Below, one piece after another: positions 26,993 through 36,303 of a DNA stretch of 39,473 bases. The first letter of the stretch is position 1, and every line of letters begins with the position of its first letter. Origin of the DNA: Terriglobales bacterium (GTDB lineage Bacteria > Acidobacteriota > Terriglobia > Terriglobales > Acidobacteriaceae); contig JAICYU010000008.1 of NCBI GenBank assembly GCA_025934025.1, positions 1 through 39,473 of the forward strand. Direction: 5' to 3'. The position numbers were made by a program, and so were the translations under genes. The notes under the pieces were generated by a model. It saw only the letters and a program-made list of their open reading frames with translations. It was not told the origin of the DNA and did not search any database.

Positions 26993-28120
26993 ATGAAAAT
27001 CGCGTTCGATTTGCGCAGAATCGGAAATCCGGGAATCGGCCGCTATATGAAGGGTCTGGTCGAGTCAGTAGTTAGCTTCGCGCCTCAGCACAATTATTTG
27101 TTGATTTTGCCTGATGGGCCGAAGCAAGGCGTCTTCCCGGATCAGTTCGAAGTGCAGAAGATTGCCTCGCGCGCAAAGTGTTACTCCATCCGAGAGCAGG
27201 CGGAAATCCCATACCTTCTTTATCGCGAAAAGGTTGATCTGCTGCATTCACCTCACTTCAATCTGCCGCTGCTTTGTCCATGTCGAAGTGTGGTGACCAT
27301 TCACGATGTCATTTACCTAACCCGTTCGCAGGAACTGGCTTCCGTTACCGGCAGGCTCTATTACCGGGCAATGATTTCTGCCGCCATGCAGGCCGACAAA
27401 GTAATCACGGTTTCAGAGTTCTCAAAGCAAGACATTCTTGAGCATCTGAAAGTTGCTTCGGAAAAAGTCCAGGTGATTTATCCCGGAGTTGACTCCAGTT
27501 TCCGCACCCCCTCTGAAGATCGCATTCGCGAGGTGCGGCTCCGGTATGGGATAACCGGCGGCTACATTCTGTACACCGGAATATTTAAGCTGCGCAAAAA
27601 CCATGTCGGCCTGATTCACGCGTTTCGGCATTTTCTCGATTCCGGCGCTGGAGCACAACTAGTGATTGCAGGTCGCTGGGATGAATCTGTTGCGGAACTG
27701 CGGCGACTGGCCTGTGACCTGGGAGTGGGGGATAAAGTTGTGTTCACAGGTTTTGTGAGCGAGAGTGATCTTCCCGCGTTGTATTCCGGCGCGCGAGTCT
27801 ACGCCTGCCCTTCATTGTACGAAGGCTTTGGCTTTACTGTTCTTGAAGCGATGGCCTGCGGTGTCCCTGTCGTTTGTTCGCACGCAACGTCGCTGCCCGA
27901 GGTGGCTGGCGATGCCGCACTCTTTGCGGATTCTAGTTCTCCTCAGGAATTTGGGCGCGCGCTGGTTCAGGCATTTAGAGATGATTCACTGCGGGCGAGC
28001 CTGGTTGAACGCGGATTCAAGAATAGGCAGCGCTTTCAATGGAGTTGGACTGCCGAAAGAGTACTCGACGTTTACAGCTCAGTTCTGAACCAGCGGGTCG
28101 TGGGCGCAGCTCTCGCATGA
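26993..28120 (+). CDS. Glycosyltransferase, GT4 family (GT-B)
   Basis: MKIAFDLRRIGNPGIGRYMKGL, VDLLHSPHFNLP, VVTIHDVIYL, KVITVSEFSKQDIL, CPSLYEGFGFTVLEAMACGVPVVCSHATSLPEVAGDAALF. Confidence 0.94.
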   Translation: MKIAFDLRRIGNPGIGRYMKGLVESVVSFAPQHNYLLILPDGPKQGVFPDQFEVQKIASRAKCYSIREQAEIPYLLYREKVDLLHSPHFNLPLLCPCRSVVTIHDVIYLTRSQELASVTGRLYYRAMISAAMQADKVITVSEFSKQDILEHLKVASEKVQVIYPGVDSSFRTPSEDRIREVRLRYGITGGYILYTGIFKLRKNHVGLIHAFRHFLDSGAGAQLVIAGRWDESVAELRRLACDLGVGDKVVFTGFVSESDLPALYSGARVYACPSLYEGFGFTVLEAMACGVPVVCSHATSLPEVAGDAALFADSSSPQEFGRALVQAFRDDSLRASLVERGFKNRQRFQWSWTAERVLDVYSSVLNQRVVGAALA

Positions 28121-29592
28121 ATACGGCGTACATTTCGAGCACGGAAGCGCGGCCGCGCGCCGCGCTGGTGTGGACCGTGGCGATCACGGCGTCGGCTTCA
28201 GTGCTGTTGGCTGCCAATGTCCCAGCAGGCGTGGTTGTTCTTGCCTTCATGTTGTTGTTCTTTACCGCCTTCTTCCGCTTCGCTCCTTTGCTGTACCTGA
28301 TGATTTTCCTCATTCCGCTTGCCCCGATGGCCGAAGTTCATGGCGTCTCTGTGCATGATTTTGCTTCGCTCAGCCGGATTGTCCTGTTTGTCGGAGTGCT
28401 CGCAAGCCGCGTGGTGCGCGATGAACCGATTGTTTCCTGGCTGGTCGGGGGCAAGCTGGAAAAGTGGGGACTTGCACTTTTTAGTATTGCTGTGTTTTCT
28501 GCGGTCATTGCGCATCCGCTCGAATCAGGATCGGAGCGATCGCTATTTCGGCTCACGTCATACCTGCTCTTCTACTATTCATTTACCGGTTGGATCGCAT
28601 CTTCGGCCCAGCTCCGCAAATGCCTGGTTGCACTCTTCCTTTCGACACTGGTTGTTTGTGGCTTAGCATTTCAGCAGGTTGCGGTGAATGGATTGGGGAG
28701 CTGGTTTTTTCAGCTCTATTCCAACCAGGCGGAAATGGCGCCGCAATGGGTCGGCCGGGTCACATCTGTGTTTCTGGGAGTGAATTCTCTTGCCGCCCAT
28801 CTCAATATCATTCTGCCGCTGACGCTTGCTGTATTTGCCTGTGGTGTCATCGAAAGGCGACTCAGAACTCTGGCCGTGGTCTGCCTTTGCTTAGGCGTCA
28901 TCGTCCTGGTGCTAACGTTGAGCCGCGGGGCATTTCTGGCCTTCTTCGTGATGCTAGCGATTCTCTTAAAGACCGTTCTGCGCACACCGGGGGTGTGGCG
29001 GAAGGCGCTTGCAATCATTGCCGCTTCAGCAATCGCCGGATGTGCTCTCTCCTACTATGCGATCCATGCCGCGGGAGAAGGCTCAGATGGCTCACCTATG
29101 GACCGGTTCACTTCCGTGGATGAAGGAACCCTTATGCGTGGGTTCATCTATGCTTCCGCCTGGAGCATGTTCACAGCTTCTCCCCTGACGGGAATCGGCT
29201 ATGGGAACTTCCGCGCGCGCTTCAACTCATACATCGGCGATGGCCCCGACGACCGCTGGGACGTACACAGCCTCTACTTCAAATATCTGGCTGAAACAGG
29301 CATTCTAGGCCTGGTCATTTTTCTCGGCTTTGTCATCTGCGCGATTTGCCTGGCACGAAAGATCTGGCGAGACAGAGACGGCACATTTGAGCCGATGATC
29401 GCAGCCGCTATCCTCGGCGCCATCGCCACTGTTCTGGTACAGGGAACGGTGGAATCGCTTATCGAGAATCCTGAATTTGGCGGGTTGCTGTGGTTCATGT
29501 TCGCGTTGCTGGCCATCGTGCGCAATCTGAAACAGGTGCAGCCCGAGCGCGCACTCTCGGCAAAGGCCTTGGCCGCAGGAGCGCAGATGTGA
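28117..29592 (+). CDS. O-antigen ligase / polymerase (Wzy_C) family membrane protein
   Basis: Polytopic membrane protein with DVHSLYFKYLAETGILGLVIFLG ligase/polymerase signature; ATGA overlap with the upstream gene. Confidence 0.9.
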   Translation: MNTAYISSTEARPRAALVWTVAITASASVLLAANVPAGVVVLAFMLLFFTAFFRFAPLLYLMIFLIPLAPMAEVHGVSVHDFASLSRIVLFVGVLASRVVRDEPIVSWLVGGKLEKWGLALFSIAVFSAVIAHPLESGSERSLFRLTSYLLFYYSFTGWIASSAQLRKCLVALFLSTLVVCGLAFQQVAVNGLGSWFFQLYSNQAEMAPQWVGRVTSVFLGVNSLAAHLNIILPLTLAVFACGVIERRLRTLAVVCLCLGVIVLVLTLSRGAFLAFFVMLAILLKTVLRTPGVWRKALAIIAASAIAGCALSYYAIHAAGEGSDGSPMDRFTSVDEGTLMRGFIYASAWSMFTASPLTGIGYGNFRARFNSYIGDGPDDRWDVHSLYFKYLAETGILGLVIFLGFVICAICLARKIWRDRDGTFEPMIAAAILGAIATVLVQGTVESLIENPEFGGLLWFMFALLAIVRNLKQVQPERALSAKALAAGAQM

Positions 29593-30731
29593 CCACCAAA
29601 ATTGCGCTCGATTCCTGGGTGCTCTCAAGCCGCTTTCGCAATCATGGCATTTACGCCTACGCCAGATCTCTCTTCCGGGAATTCGCGCGCAAGCCCATTG
29701 AGCACGACCTGGAGTTTTGTCTTTTTACTTCGCCCGGAAATCACAACGACGCCAGCGAGCTTCCGCGCGGGCCAAATTTCCATCATTGGCCAACCCGATT
29801 GCTTCAACACAAGCATCTCTGGCGCTTGGCCGGAGCTTCCCGAAGTGCCAGAGCAGAAAAAGCCGATCTTCTTTTTGCCCCATCAGCGACTGTTCTGCCC
29901 AGTTCGGTTCCCATGGTCTGTACCATTCACGATACGACTCCTCTTCGGCAACCCTCTTCTCGCGCAACGGTTAATCTGATGCAGCGGATTTTCTTGCGGT
30001 CGGCCGCGGCGGCTTCGCGCGCCATCATCACCGTCTCGCAGTGCTCCAAGCGGGACCTGGTGGAACTCCTTCAAGTGCCGGAGAGCAGGATCGCTGTGAT
30101 TTATCCTGGCTATGACAAAGCCGCTTTCAATCCGATCCCCCCGGACAGCGTTGTTCTCGAAGGCTTGCTGATGAGGCTGCAGATCAGTCGTCCCTATATC
30201 CTTCATCATGGTGTCATTCAGCCGCGGAAGAACCTCATGCGACTTTTGCAAGCGTATCGCTTGCTGATGGCGGAGAACCGGCGCATGGAGTTTGATCTAG
30301 TTCTTGCAGGTCCGCTGGGCTGGGGATTTCAACCGGTACTCGAAGCCGTGCACCGGTCGAGCAGCCGTAGGCGGGTAGTTCTGACCGGCGCGCTCGAACA
30401 GCATGAGCTGGCAATGCTGGTGAAAGGCGCAGCTCTCGCCGTCATACCGTCTCTCTACGAAGGCTTCTGTCTTCCGCTCGTTGAAAGCATGGCCTGTGGA
30501 ACGCCCACCATCGCTGCCAATACTTCGTGTCTTCCGGAAGTCTCAGGTTCGGGCTTGCTTTATTTCGATCCTTTGTCAGTGGATGACATCACCGGCTGCA
30601 TGAAGCGAGTGCTTGATGATTCTCAGTTACGACGTGATCTTGCGCGGCGCGGCAAAGCATATGTTGCCCGCTATGACTGGCAACATTGCGCCGATGCGAC
30701 TCTGCAAGTGCTCAAGAGGGCGGCGGCATGA
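29589..30731 (+). CDS. Glycosyltransferase, GT4 family
   Basis: KIALDSWVLSSRFRNHGIYAYARSLF, CTIHDTTPL, IITVSQCSKRDLVELL, IPSLYEGFCLPLVESMACGTPTIAANTSCLPEVSG. GTG start overlapping the upstream TGA. Confidence 0.93.
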   Translation: MTTKIALDSWVLSSRFRNHGIYAYARSLFREFARKPIEHDLEFCLFTSPGNHNDASELPRGPNFHHWPTRLLQHKHLWRLAGASRSARAEKADLLFAPSATVLPSSVPMVCTIHDTTPLRQPSSRATVNLMQRIFLRSAAAASRAIITVSQCSKRDLVELLQVPESRIAVIYPGYDKAAFNPIPPDSVVLEGLLMRLQISRPYILHHGVIQPRKNLMRLLQAYRLLMAENRRMEFDLVLAGPLGWGFQPVLEAVHRSSSRRRVVLTGALEQHELAMLVKGAALAVIPSLYEGFCLPLVESMACGTPTIAANTSCLPEVSGSGLLYFDPLSVDDITGCMKRVLDDSQLRRDLARRGKAYVARYDWQHCADATLQVLKRAAA

Positions 30732-31417
30732 TGCGAACTGCAGCATTACAGCCGGCGCGCGTTGAGACCGCAGCTAATCAAGCATGGCATTGGCTCGCCG
30801 CGCGGTTCCGACAAAAGCGACGAGCCATGTTGCTCCATCTGTTTCCTCCGAACAGGTTCCCCAAAGTGATTGATGTTGGCGGCGCTTCCAAGGATTGGGA
30901 GGACGAGAATCGAGTGATCACAATCCTGAATCTCGTGCCCCAGCAATCCGGGCGACATCGTTTCATCGCCGGCGATGCCCGGCACATTGAGTGCGCCCAA
31001 GATGCTTTCGATTTTGCGTACTGCAATTCTGTCATCGAGCATGTCGGAACGTGGGAAGACCAGAAGATGGTCGCAGCGGAACTGCGCCGCATTGCCCCCG
31101 CGCTCTGGGTGCAGACGCCAAATCGCTGGTTCCCGGTGGAGGTGCATTATCTGACTCTGTTCCTGCACTGGTGGCCCCGATTACTGAGAAACCACTTCGT
31201 TGTGCGTTGGTTCACCGGCTGGGGTTGGCTGGTGCATCCCGATCGGGGTGAGGTGGAGCGCTACGCCGAAACAGTGCATTTGCTCTCCGCCCGCCAGATG
31301 AAGCATCTCTTCCCGGATTGCTGGCTCGTACGCGAGCGCTTTCTCGGGCTGAGCAAGTCGCTTATCTGCATTCGGGAGCAAAGGAGCATGCCCAGACGCG
31401 ATGAGGCGACCCGATAG
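30728..31417 (+). CDS. SAM-dependent class I methyltransferase
   Basis: PKVIDVGGASKDW, FDFAYCNSVIEHVGTWEDQKMVAAELRRIAPALWVQTPNRWFPVEVHY (Methyltransf_11-like). ATGA overlap with the upstream gene. Confidence 0.88.
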   Translation: MMRTAALQPARVETAANQAWHWLAARFRQKRRAMLLHLFPPNRFPKVIDVGGASKDWEDENRVITILNLVPQQSGRHRFIAGDARHIECAQDAFDFAYCNSVIEHVGTWEDQKMVAAELRRIAPALWVQTPNRWFPVEVHYLTLFLHWWPRLLRNHFVVRWFTGWGWLVHPDRGEVERYAETVHLLSARQMKHLFPDCWLVRERFLGLSKSLICIREQRSMPRRDEATR

Positions 31418-32560
31418 ATGCGCGCTAACGCTCCACGCCTTCCATTGCGGGTGGGATTCGATGCGCGCTGGTACAACAACTCGGGGGTCGGAACTTACGT
31501 GGCTGGACTGCTCGGTGCAATGAGCAAACTATCCGAAGTTGAACTCATGGTTTATGAGGACCCGGCCAATCCTGTTCCTGAGCTTGCTGCGAACTGTAGT
31601 CGCAAACCGGTTCGCTGCGGAAAGTACTCGTTGCGTGCGCAAATTGAGCTTGCCTCTCTCTGCCGCAAGGACCGGCTGCATCTATTCCACTCTCCTTTTT
31701 ATGTGGCGCCATTTTTCGCCTCCTGCCCTGTGGTCATCACCGTACACGATCTGATTCCTTTCTTGTTCCCGATCGCTCCCTGGGCGAAGCAGGCATTGGT
31801 GAGGTTTGGATATCAGGCAGCGGTGAAGAAGTCCGCCCACATCATTGCTATTTCGGCACACACGGCCCGCGATCTCCGCGAGGTTCTTCACCTCTCCGGC
31901 GAACACATTACGGTGGTTCACAATGCCGCGCGCCGCGATGTCTTCGGTCCAGAGAGGCAGCCAGACGAGTTGCGGTATTTGCAAGAGAAATATCAACTCC
32001 AGCCTCGCTACGTCGTAGTGGCAAGCGCTGGAAATTGGCAGACCAAGAATTTGCAAGCCGCTCTGGCCGCGTTGGATCTGGCCCGCCAGATCAGAGAGGA
32101 GACCTTCCAGATTGCGGTGTTTGGTCCGGAAGAAGGTCTGAATTCGATTCGGACTCGTCCAACGAATATCCATGCGCTCGGCTATATTCCTGTGCCAGAT
32201 CTCGCTATCCTCTTTCGCCATGCGCATGCCTTCGTTACACCATCTCTCTACGAGGGATTCGGTCTTCCTGCTCTCGAAGCAATGTGCTGCGGGTGTCCGG
32301 TAATTGCCTCAGATCAGGGAGCGTTGCCGGAGATCGTAGCCTATGGCGGGCAGGTGTTTGCGCCGGGCGACATTGCTGGTATGGCACGCGCCGTGGCCGA
32401 ACTGCTTTGCCGTCGGGATATGCTGGAGCGGTGGCGCAACTCCGGGCTGAAGCGGGCCGCGGATTTTTCCTGGGAGCGGGCTGCAAGAGAGACTCTCAGG
32501 GTTTATCATCGTGTCGTCTTTGGCGAACAGCCGGAAATGATGCTTGCTGCCGCCGATTGA
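31418..32560 (+). CDS. Glycosyltransferase, GT4 family
   Basis: LRVGFDARWYNNSGVGTYVAGLL, LHLFHSPFYVAPF, VVITVHDLIPFL, VTPSLYEGFGLPALEAMCCGCPVIASDQGALPEIV. Confidence 0.94.
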   Translation: MRANAPRLPLRVGFDARWYNNSGVGTYVAGLLGAMSKLSEVELMVYEDPANPVPELAANCSRKPVRCGKYSLRAQIELASLCRKDRLHLFHSPFYVAPFFASCPVVITVHDLIPFLFPIAPWAKQALVRFGYQAAVKKSAHIIAISAHTARDLREVLHLSGEHITVVHNAARRDVFGPERQPDELRYLQEKYQLQPRYVVVASAGNWQTKNLQAALAALDLARQIREETFQIAVFGPEEGLNSIRTRPTNIHALGYIPVPDLAILFRHAHAFVTPSLYEGFGLPALEAMCCGCPVIASDQGALPEIVAYGGQVFAPGDIAGMARAVAELLCRRDMLERWRNSGLKRAADFSWERAARETLRVYHRVVFGEQPEMMLAAAD

Positions 32561-32565
32561 TCCCC

Positions 32566-33240
32566 ATGCCGGCACCTGTTCCCATGCAGCTTCGGGCCCA
32601 CGATTCTCATTCAGATCTGGTCACGCCAAGACGATTAGAACCCATCCATCTCTTTCTGAAGCGCGCAATGGATGTCATCGGATCTATTTTTCTGCTTCTC
32701 CTTTCGTCGCCGCTCATTGGAATTTGTGGACTGCTGGTCAGGTTGCAGGACGGCGGACCAGCAATTCACCGCAGGCGCGTAATTGGAAAGGCGGGAGAAT
32801 TCGATGCGCTCAAGCTTCGTACCATGCGATCTGATGCCGATGAGGTGCTCGCACGTGATCCGCTGCTGCGAAAGCTTTTTGAAATCAACTTCAAATTGAA
32901 GGATGATCCGCGCATAACGCCTTTGGGGAGGCTTCTCCGCCGGACGAGCCTGGATGAGTTGCCTCAGCTCTGGAATGTTCTTAAGGGAGAAATGAGCCTG
33001 GTTGGACCACGAATGATCTCACCACAAGAGCTCGCACGCTACGGCGATGCAGCATGGATATTTGGTGCGCTTAAGCCGGGATTGACAGGGTACTGGCAGG
33101 TGGAAGGGCGCCATGGGGTCTCTTACGAGGAAAGGGTTGCGATGGATTGGTCGTACGTTGAGAACTGGTCTTTGCTGAACGATGTGAAGATCCTTTGTAA
33201 GACCCCATGGCGCGTGCTGCGGGGAATGGGAGCATTCTAA
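32566..33240 (+). CDS. Polyprenyl-phosphate sugar-1-phosphate transferase (bacterial sugar transferase), short form
   Basis: FLKRAMDVIGSIFLLLLSSPLIGICGLLVRLQDGGPAIHRRRVIGKAGEFDALKLRTMRSDAD, LGRLLRRTSLDELPQLWNVLKGEMSLVGPR, LKPGLTGYWQVEGR. Start trimmed from 32035 to ATG 32566. Confidence 0.94.
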   Translation: MPAPVPMQLRAHDSHSDLVTPRRLEPIHLFLKRAMDVIGSIFLLLLSSPLIGICGLLVRLQDGGPAIHRRRVIGKAGEFDALKLRTMRSDADEVLARDPLLRKLFEINFKLKDDPRITPLGRLLRRTSLDELPQLWNVLKGEMSLVGPRMISPQELARYGDAAWIFGALKPGLTGYWQVEGRHGVSYEERVAMDWSYVENWSLLNDVKILCKTPWRVLRGMGAF

Positions 33241-33264
33241 GCTCATTTCTAATCAGAGAATCCT

Positions 33265-33948
33265 ATGCTACGGGCAATCATCTTTGATCTCGACGGCGTG
33301 ATTGCGGACAGCCATCCTACGCATAAGCAGGCATGGAGCGAGCTGCTTAGTTCGTTGGGACAGAACATTTCGCCCGAACAGTTGGAATATGTCGTCGAAG
33401 GTCGCAAGCGGGATGAGATCCTGCGGCATTTTTTGGGCAAGTTGTCCAATGAGCAGATCAGGGAATATGGGCTGAAGAAGGATTCCTTGTTCATGAAGTA
33501 TTCGTCCGGTCTCCAGACGATTCCCGGAGTGCGCGAATTCATTGCGGAAGTCCATGCGTCGCGGACTGCTATGGCAGTCGCGAGTTCGGCCGGACCCAAG
33601 CGCGTTGAAGCCAACTTGCGCCAACTTGGAATCTCAGACTATTTCCCGGTTGTAATCACGGGCGACGATGTCATTAATGGCAAGCCCGACCCGGCGCTGT
33701 TCATCAAAGCAGCAGAAAGGCTGAACGTGTCTGCCGGGGAAACTCTGGTATGCGAAGACGCAGTCAACGGTGTTCAAGCGGCCAAAACCGCAGGCATGAA
33801 ATGTCTGGCAATTGCGTCCCCTGGGCGCGAAATGATGCTTAGCGCTGCTGGGGCCGACAAAGTTATTGGCGACTTTAGCAGGCTCTCTCTTCACGAGCTG
33901 CGCATGCTGTTTGAGTCTCCTGGACGATCGCATGCTGCCGCCCAGTGA
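33265..33948 (+). CDS. HAD-superfamily hydrolase, beta-phosphoglucomutase-like
   Basis: IIFDLDGVIADSHPTHKQAW, VASSAGPKRVEANL, GKPDPALFIKAAERL, CEDAVNGVQAAKTAGMKCLAI. Confidence 0.9.
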   Translation: MLRAIIFDLDGVIADSHPTHKQAWSELLSSLGQNISPEQLEYVVEGRKRDEILRHFLGKLSNEQIREYGLKKDSLFMKYSSGLQTIPGVREFIAEVHASRTAMAVASSAGPKRVEANLRQLGISDYFPVVITGDDVINGKPDPALFIKAAERLNVSAGETLVCEDAVNGVQAAKTAGMKCLAIASPGREMMLSAAGADKVIGDFSRLSLHELRMLFESPGRSHAAAQ

Positions 33949-33962
33949 CTTTGACTCAGGGC

Positions 33963-36038
33963 CTACCAGATGCGCACCCGAGCATCTGGTCCCAAATAGA
34001 GCGTTTCGCCCGGTTTCACCTTGAACGCGGGATACCACGCATCAATGTTACGTACCGTATCGGCACGATACTGCCCGGGCGCATGAGGATCAGTGAGCAA
34101 CTGACGGCGCAACGCGGCCTCCCGGGTCTTCGATCCCCAGTTCTGGCCAAAGGCGATGAAGAACTGTTGGTCTCCGGAAAAGCCATCCTGCTCCGGCGCG
34201 GCTCTGGCACCGAGAGCTGCATGGTAGCCATCGTATGCGGCGGAAATACCGGCGACATCGGCAATATTTTCACCGAGTGTTTGGCGGCCATTGATTGAAA
34301 GATCAGGAAACGGTCTGTAAGTATCGTATTGCGCAGCAAGCTGAGCGGTTGCGGCGTTGAAGTGTGCCAGATCAGCGGCAGTCCACCAGTTGCGCACGCG
34401 TCCTTGTGCATCAAAAGCAGCGCCTTCGCTATCGAAAGTATGGCTGATTTCATGGCCCATTACGGAACCGATTGCGCCGTAGTTCACCGCAGATGGAGCG
34501 TTGGGATCAAAAAACGGTGGTTGCAGAATGGCCGCCGGGAAGTTGAGCGCGTTCTGCAAAGGCAGATTGACGGCGTTTACAGTCTGGGGTGACATGGACC
34601 ATTCCTTGCGGTTCACCGGGCTGCCTAGCCGCTTCAACTGGCGATGATACTCGAAGAGATCGCCCCGCCAGAGGTTGCCGAAGAGATCGTCCGGCTTTAC
34701 CTCGTACCCGGAGTAGTCGTGCCAGCTTTCGGGATATCCCACGCCGACGTAAAGTGTGTTCAGCTTGGCCTGAGCCTCAGCTTTGGTGGAGGCTGCCATC
34801 CAGGAGAGCGCATCAATGCGCTTGCGGAATGCAGCAATGAGGTTTGCCACCAGAGCCTGGGCCTGAGCTTTGGCTTCAGGAGAAAAATAGCGATCAGCAT
34901 AGATTTTTCCCACCGCATCGCCGAGGTATTGATCCACCTGAGCAACACCTCTTTGCCAGCGGGGCCGCTGTTGCGGTGTTCCAAAAAGCTCCTTACCGAA
35001 AAAGGTAAATCTCTCGTCAGCAAACGCTTTGGGCAAGACGGCGGCGTTGTCTTCGGTCACGTGGTAGGCCAGCCAGTCTTTCCATGTTTCAAGCGGAACG
35101 GATTCCACCAGCGCTGCCTCAGCAGTAAACGCGCTCGGCTGCCAGACAATGAATTCGTCCTCATGTTCCAGACCGGCGGCTCTAAAGTATTGAGACCAAT
35201 CCAGCCCTGGCGCTTTGGCGGGGAAATCTGCTTTCTTCCACGGATTATTCGCCTTGTGGATGTCTTCACTATCGGCCAGGCTGATGTGCTTCTCAGCAAT
35301 TGAATGTTCGAGGCCGAGGATCTTCGTCGCCCGCGCGTCCGGATTGTCAAAGCCGGCGAGCTTCAGCATGGCGGCAATGTGCGCCTGATACTTCACTCGC
35401 AGCTCCTTCATATGGAGAGTGTTGGAGAGATAGTATTCGCGGTCGGGCAGCTCTAACCCGCCCTGCAGCAGATAAGCGGCGTAATGCTCTGAGTCATTGA
35501 ATCCCGGCGCTGTCCACAGGCCGAACAGATTCGGAGTGTGGAAATTTGTGTTGTTGAGCGCGTCTACATCAGCCCGTAGAGTTGCACCGAGCGCGCGGGC
35601 CAGTTCCTGCTTGTTATGAATGGATTGAATTGCTTCCAGATGTGGCTTCAACGGCGCTGTGCCGCGCGCTTCGATTGCCGCTTCGTCCATAAATGAATGG
35701 TAGAGATCTGCAATCTGCTGTTTTGGCCCGGAAGCTGGTTTTGACTTGGCGACATCTTCGATCACAGCCAGCGTGCGTTTGTTAGTGAGGTCGGCAAGTC
35801 TGCTGAAAACGCCTACCCCGGCGCGGTCGGGCGGAATTTCAGTCCGCTTAATCCAGTCGCCATTAGCGTAGTGGTAGAAATCATTTCCGGGGAGCACGGA
35901 AGTATCCATGTTCGCGACAACAATCCCGTGTGCGTCCGGGTTGGGCGCAGGCGCCGCGGACACGAGAGCTGCGGTAAGTCCCACCAGGACAAGAGCCAGA
36001 TTTTTTCCCGTAGAAAAGCACCTAATAAAAAGATTCAT
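33963..36038 (-). CDS. M13-family (neprilysin/PepO-like) metallopeptidase, secreted
   Basis: GSVMGHEISHTFDSEGAAFD (HExxH), GENIADVAGISAAY, C-terminal ADTVRNIDAWYPAFKVKPGETLYL. Signal peptide from MNLFIRCFSTGKNLALVLVGLTAALVSAAP (start 36038). Confidence 0.95.
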   Translation of the reverse strand: MNLFIRCFSTGKNLALVLVGLTAALVSAAPAPNPDAHGIVVANMDTSVLPGNDFYHYANGDWIKRTEIPPDRAGVGVFSRLADLTNKRTLAVIEDVAKSKPASGPKQQIADLYHSFMDEAAIEARGTAPLKPHLEAIQSIHNKQELARALGATLRADVDALNNTNFHTPNLFGLWTAPGFNDSEHYAAYLLQGGLELPDREYYLSNTLHMKELRVKYQAHIAAMLKLAGFDNPDARATKILGLEHSIAEKHISLADSEDIHKANNPWKKADFPAKAPGLDWSQYFRAAGLEHEDEFIVWQPSAFTAEAALVESVPLETWKDWLAYHVTEDNAAVLPKAFADERFTFFGKELFGTPQQRPRWQRGVAQVDQYLGDAVGKIYADRYFSPEAKAQAQALVANLIAAFRKRIDALSWMAASTKAEAQAKLNTLYVGVGYPESWHDYSGYEVKPDDLFGNLWRGDLFEYHRQLKRLGSPVNRKEWSMSPQTVNAVNLPLQNALNFPAAILQPPFFDPNAPSAVNYGAIGSVMGHEISHTFDSEGAAFDAQGRVRNWWTAADLAHFNAATAQLAAQYDTYRPFPDLSINGRQTLGENIADVAGISAAYDGYHAALGARAAPEQDGFSGDQQFFIAFGQNWGSKTREAALRRQLLTDPHAPGQYRADTVRNIDAWYPAFKVKPGETLYLGPDARVRIW

Positions 36039-36303
36039 GGTTGATTTGCTCCGCAGGGCACAGTTTTTGAGACGATGGAGAAAGAAAGAGGGTAGCATGA
36101 GCGAAATTGCTGATGCCAATCCCTCAGCCAGCAGCGAGTCTTGTCCGGCATTCAGTCAACCAGCTTGATTCCCCAGGAACAGCTTCTGAACCAGGACTAT
36201 CTCCGTAAACAGATACCGCAGAATGTAAGCGCTTCGCTCTGTGTACCCAGGTCTTGCTGTTTGCTACACTCGCCTGCATCGTGCCATCCATGGAGGACAA
36301 GCG

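Noticed and set aside
32035-32565. N-terminal extension of the sugar transferase ORF
   Set aside because: Out-of-frame translation of the upstream GT4 gene; ATG 32566 precedes the catalytic core.
34644-35303. 219-aa plus-strand ORF within the M13 peptidase gene
   Set aside because: Antisense shadow of a well-supported peptidase with HExxH.
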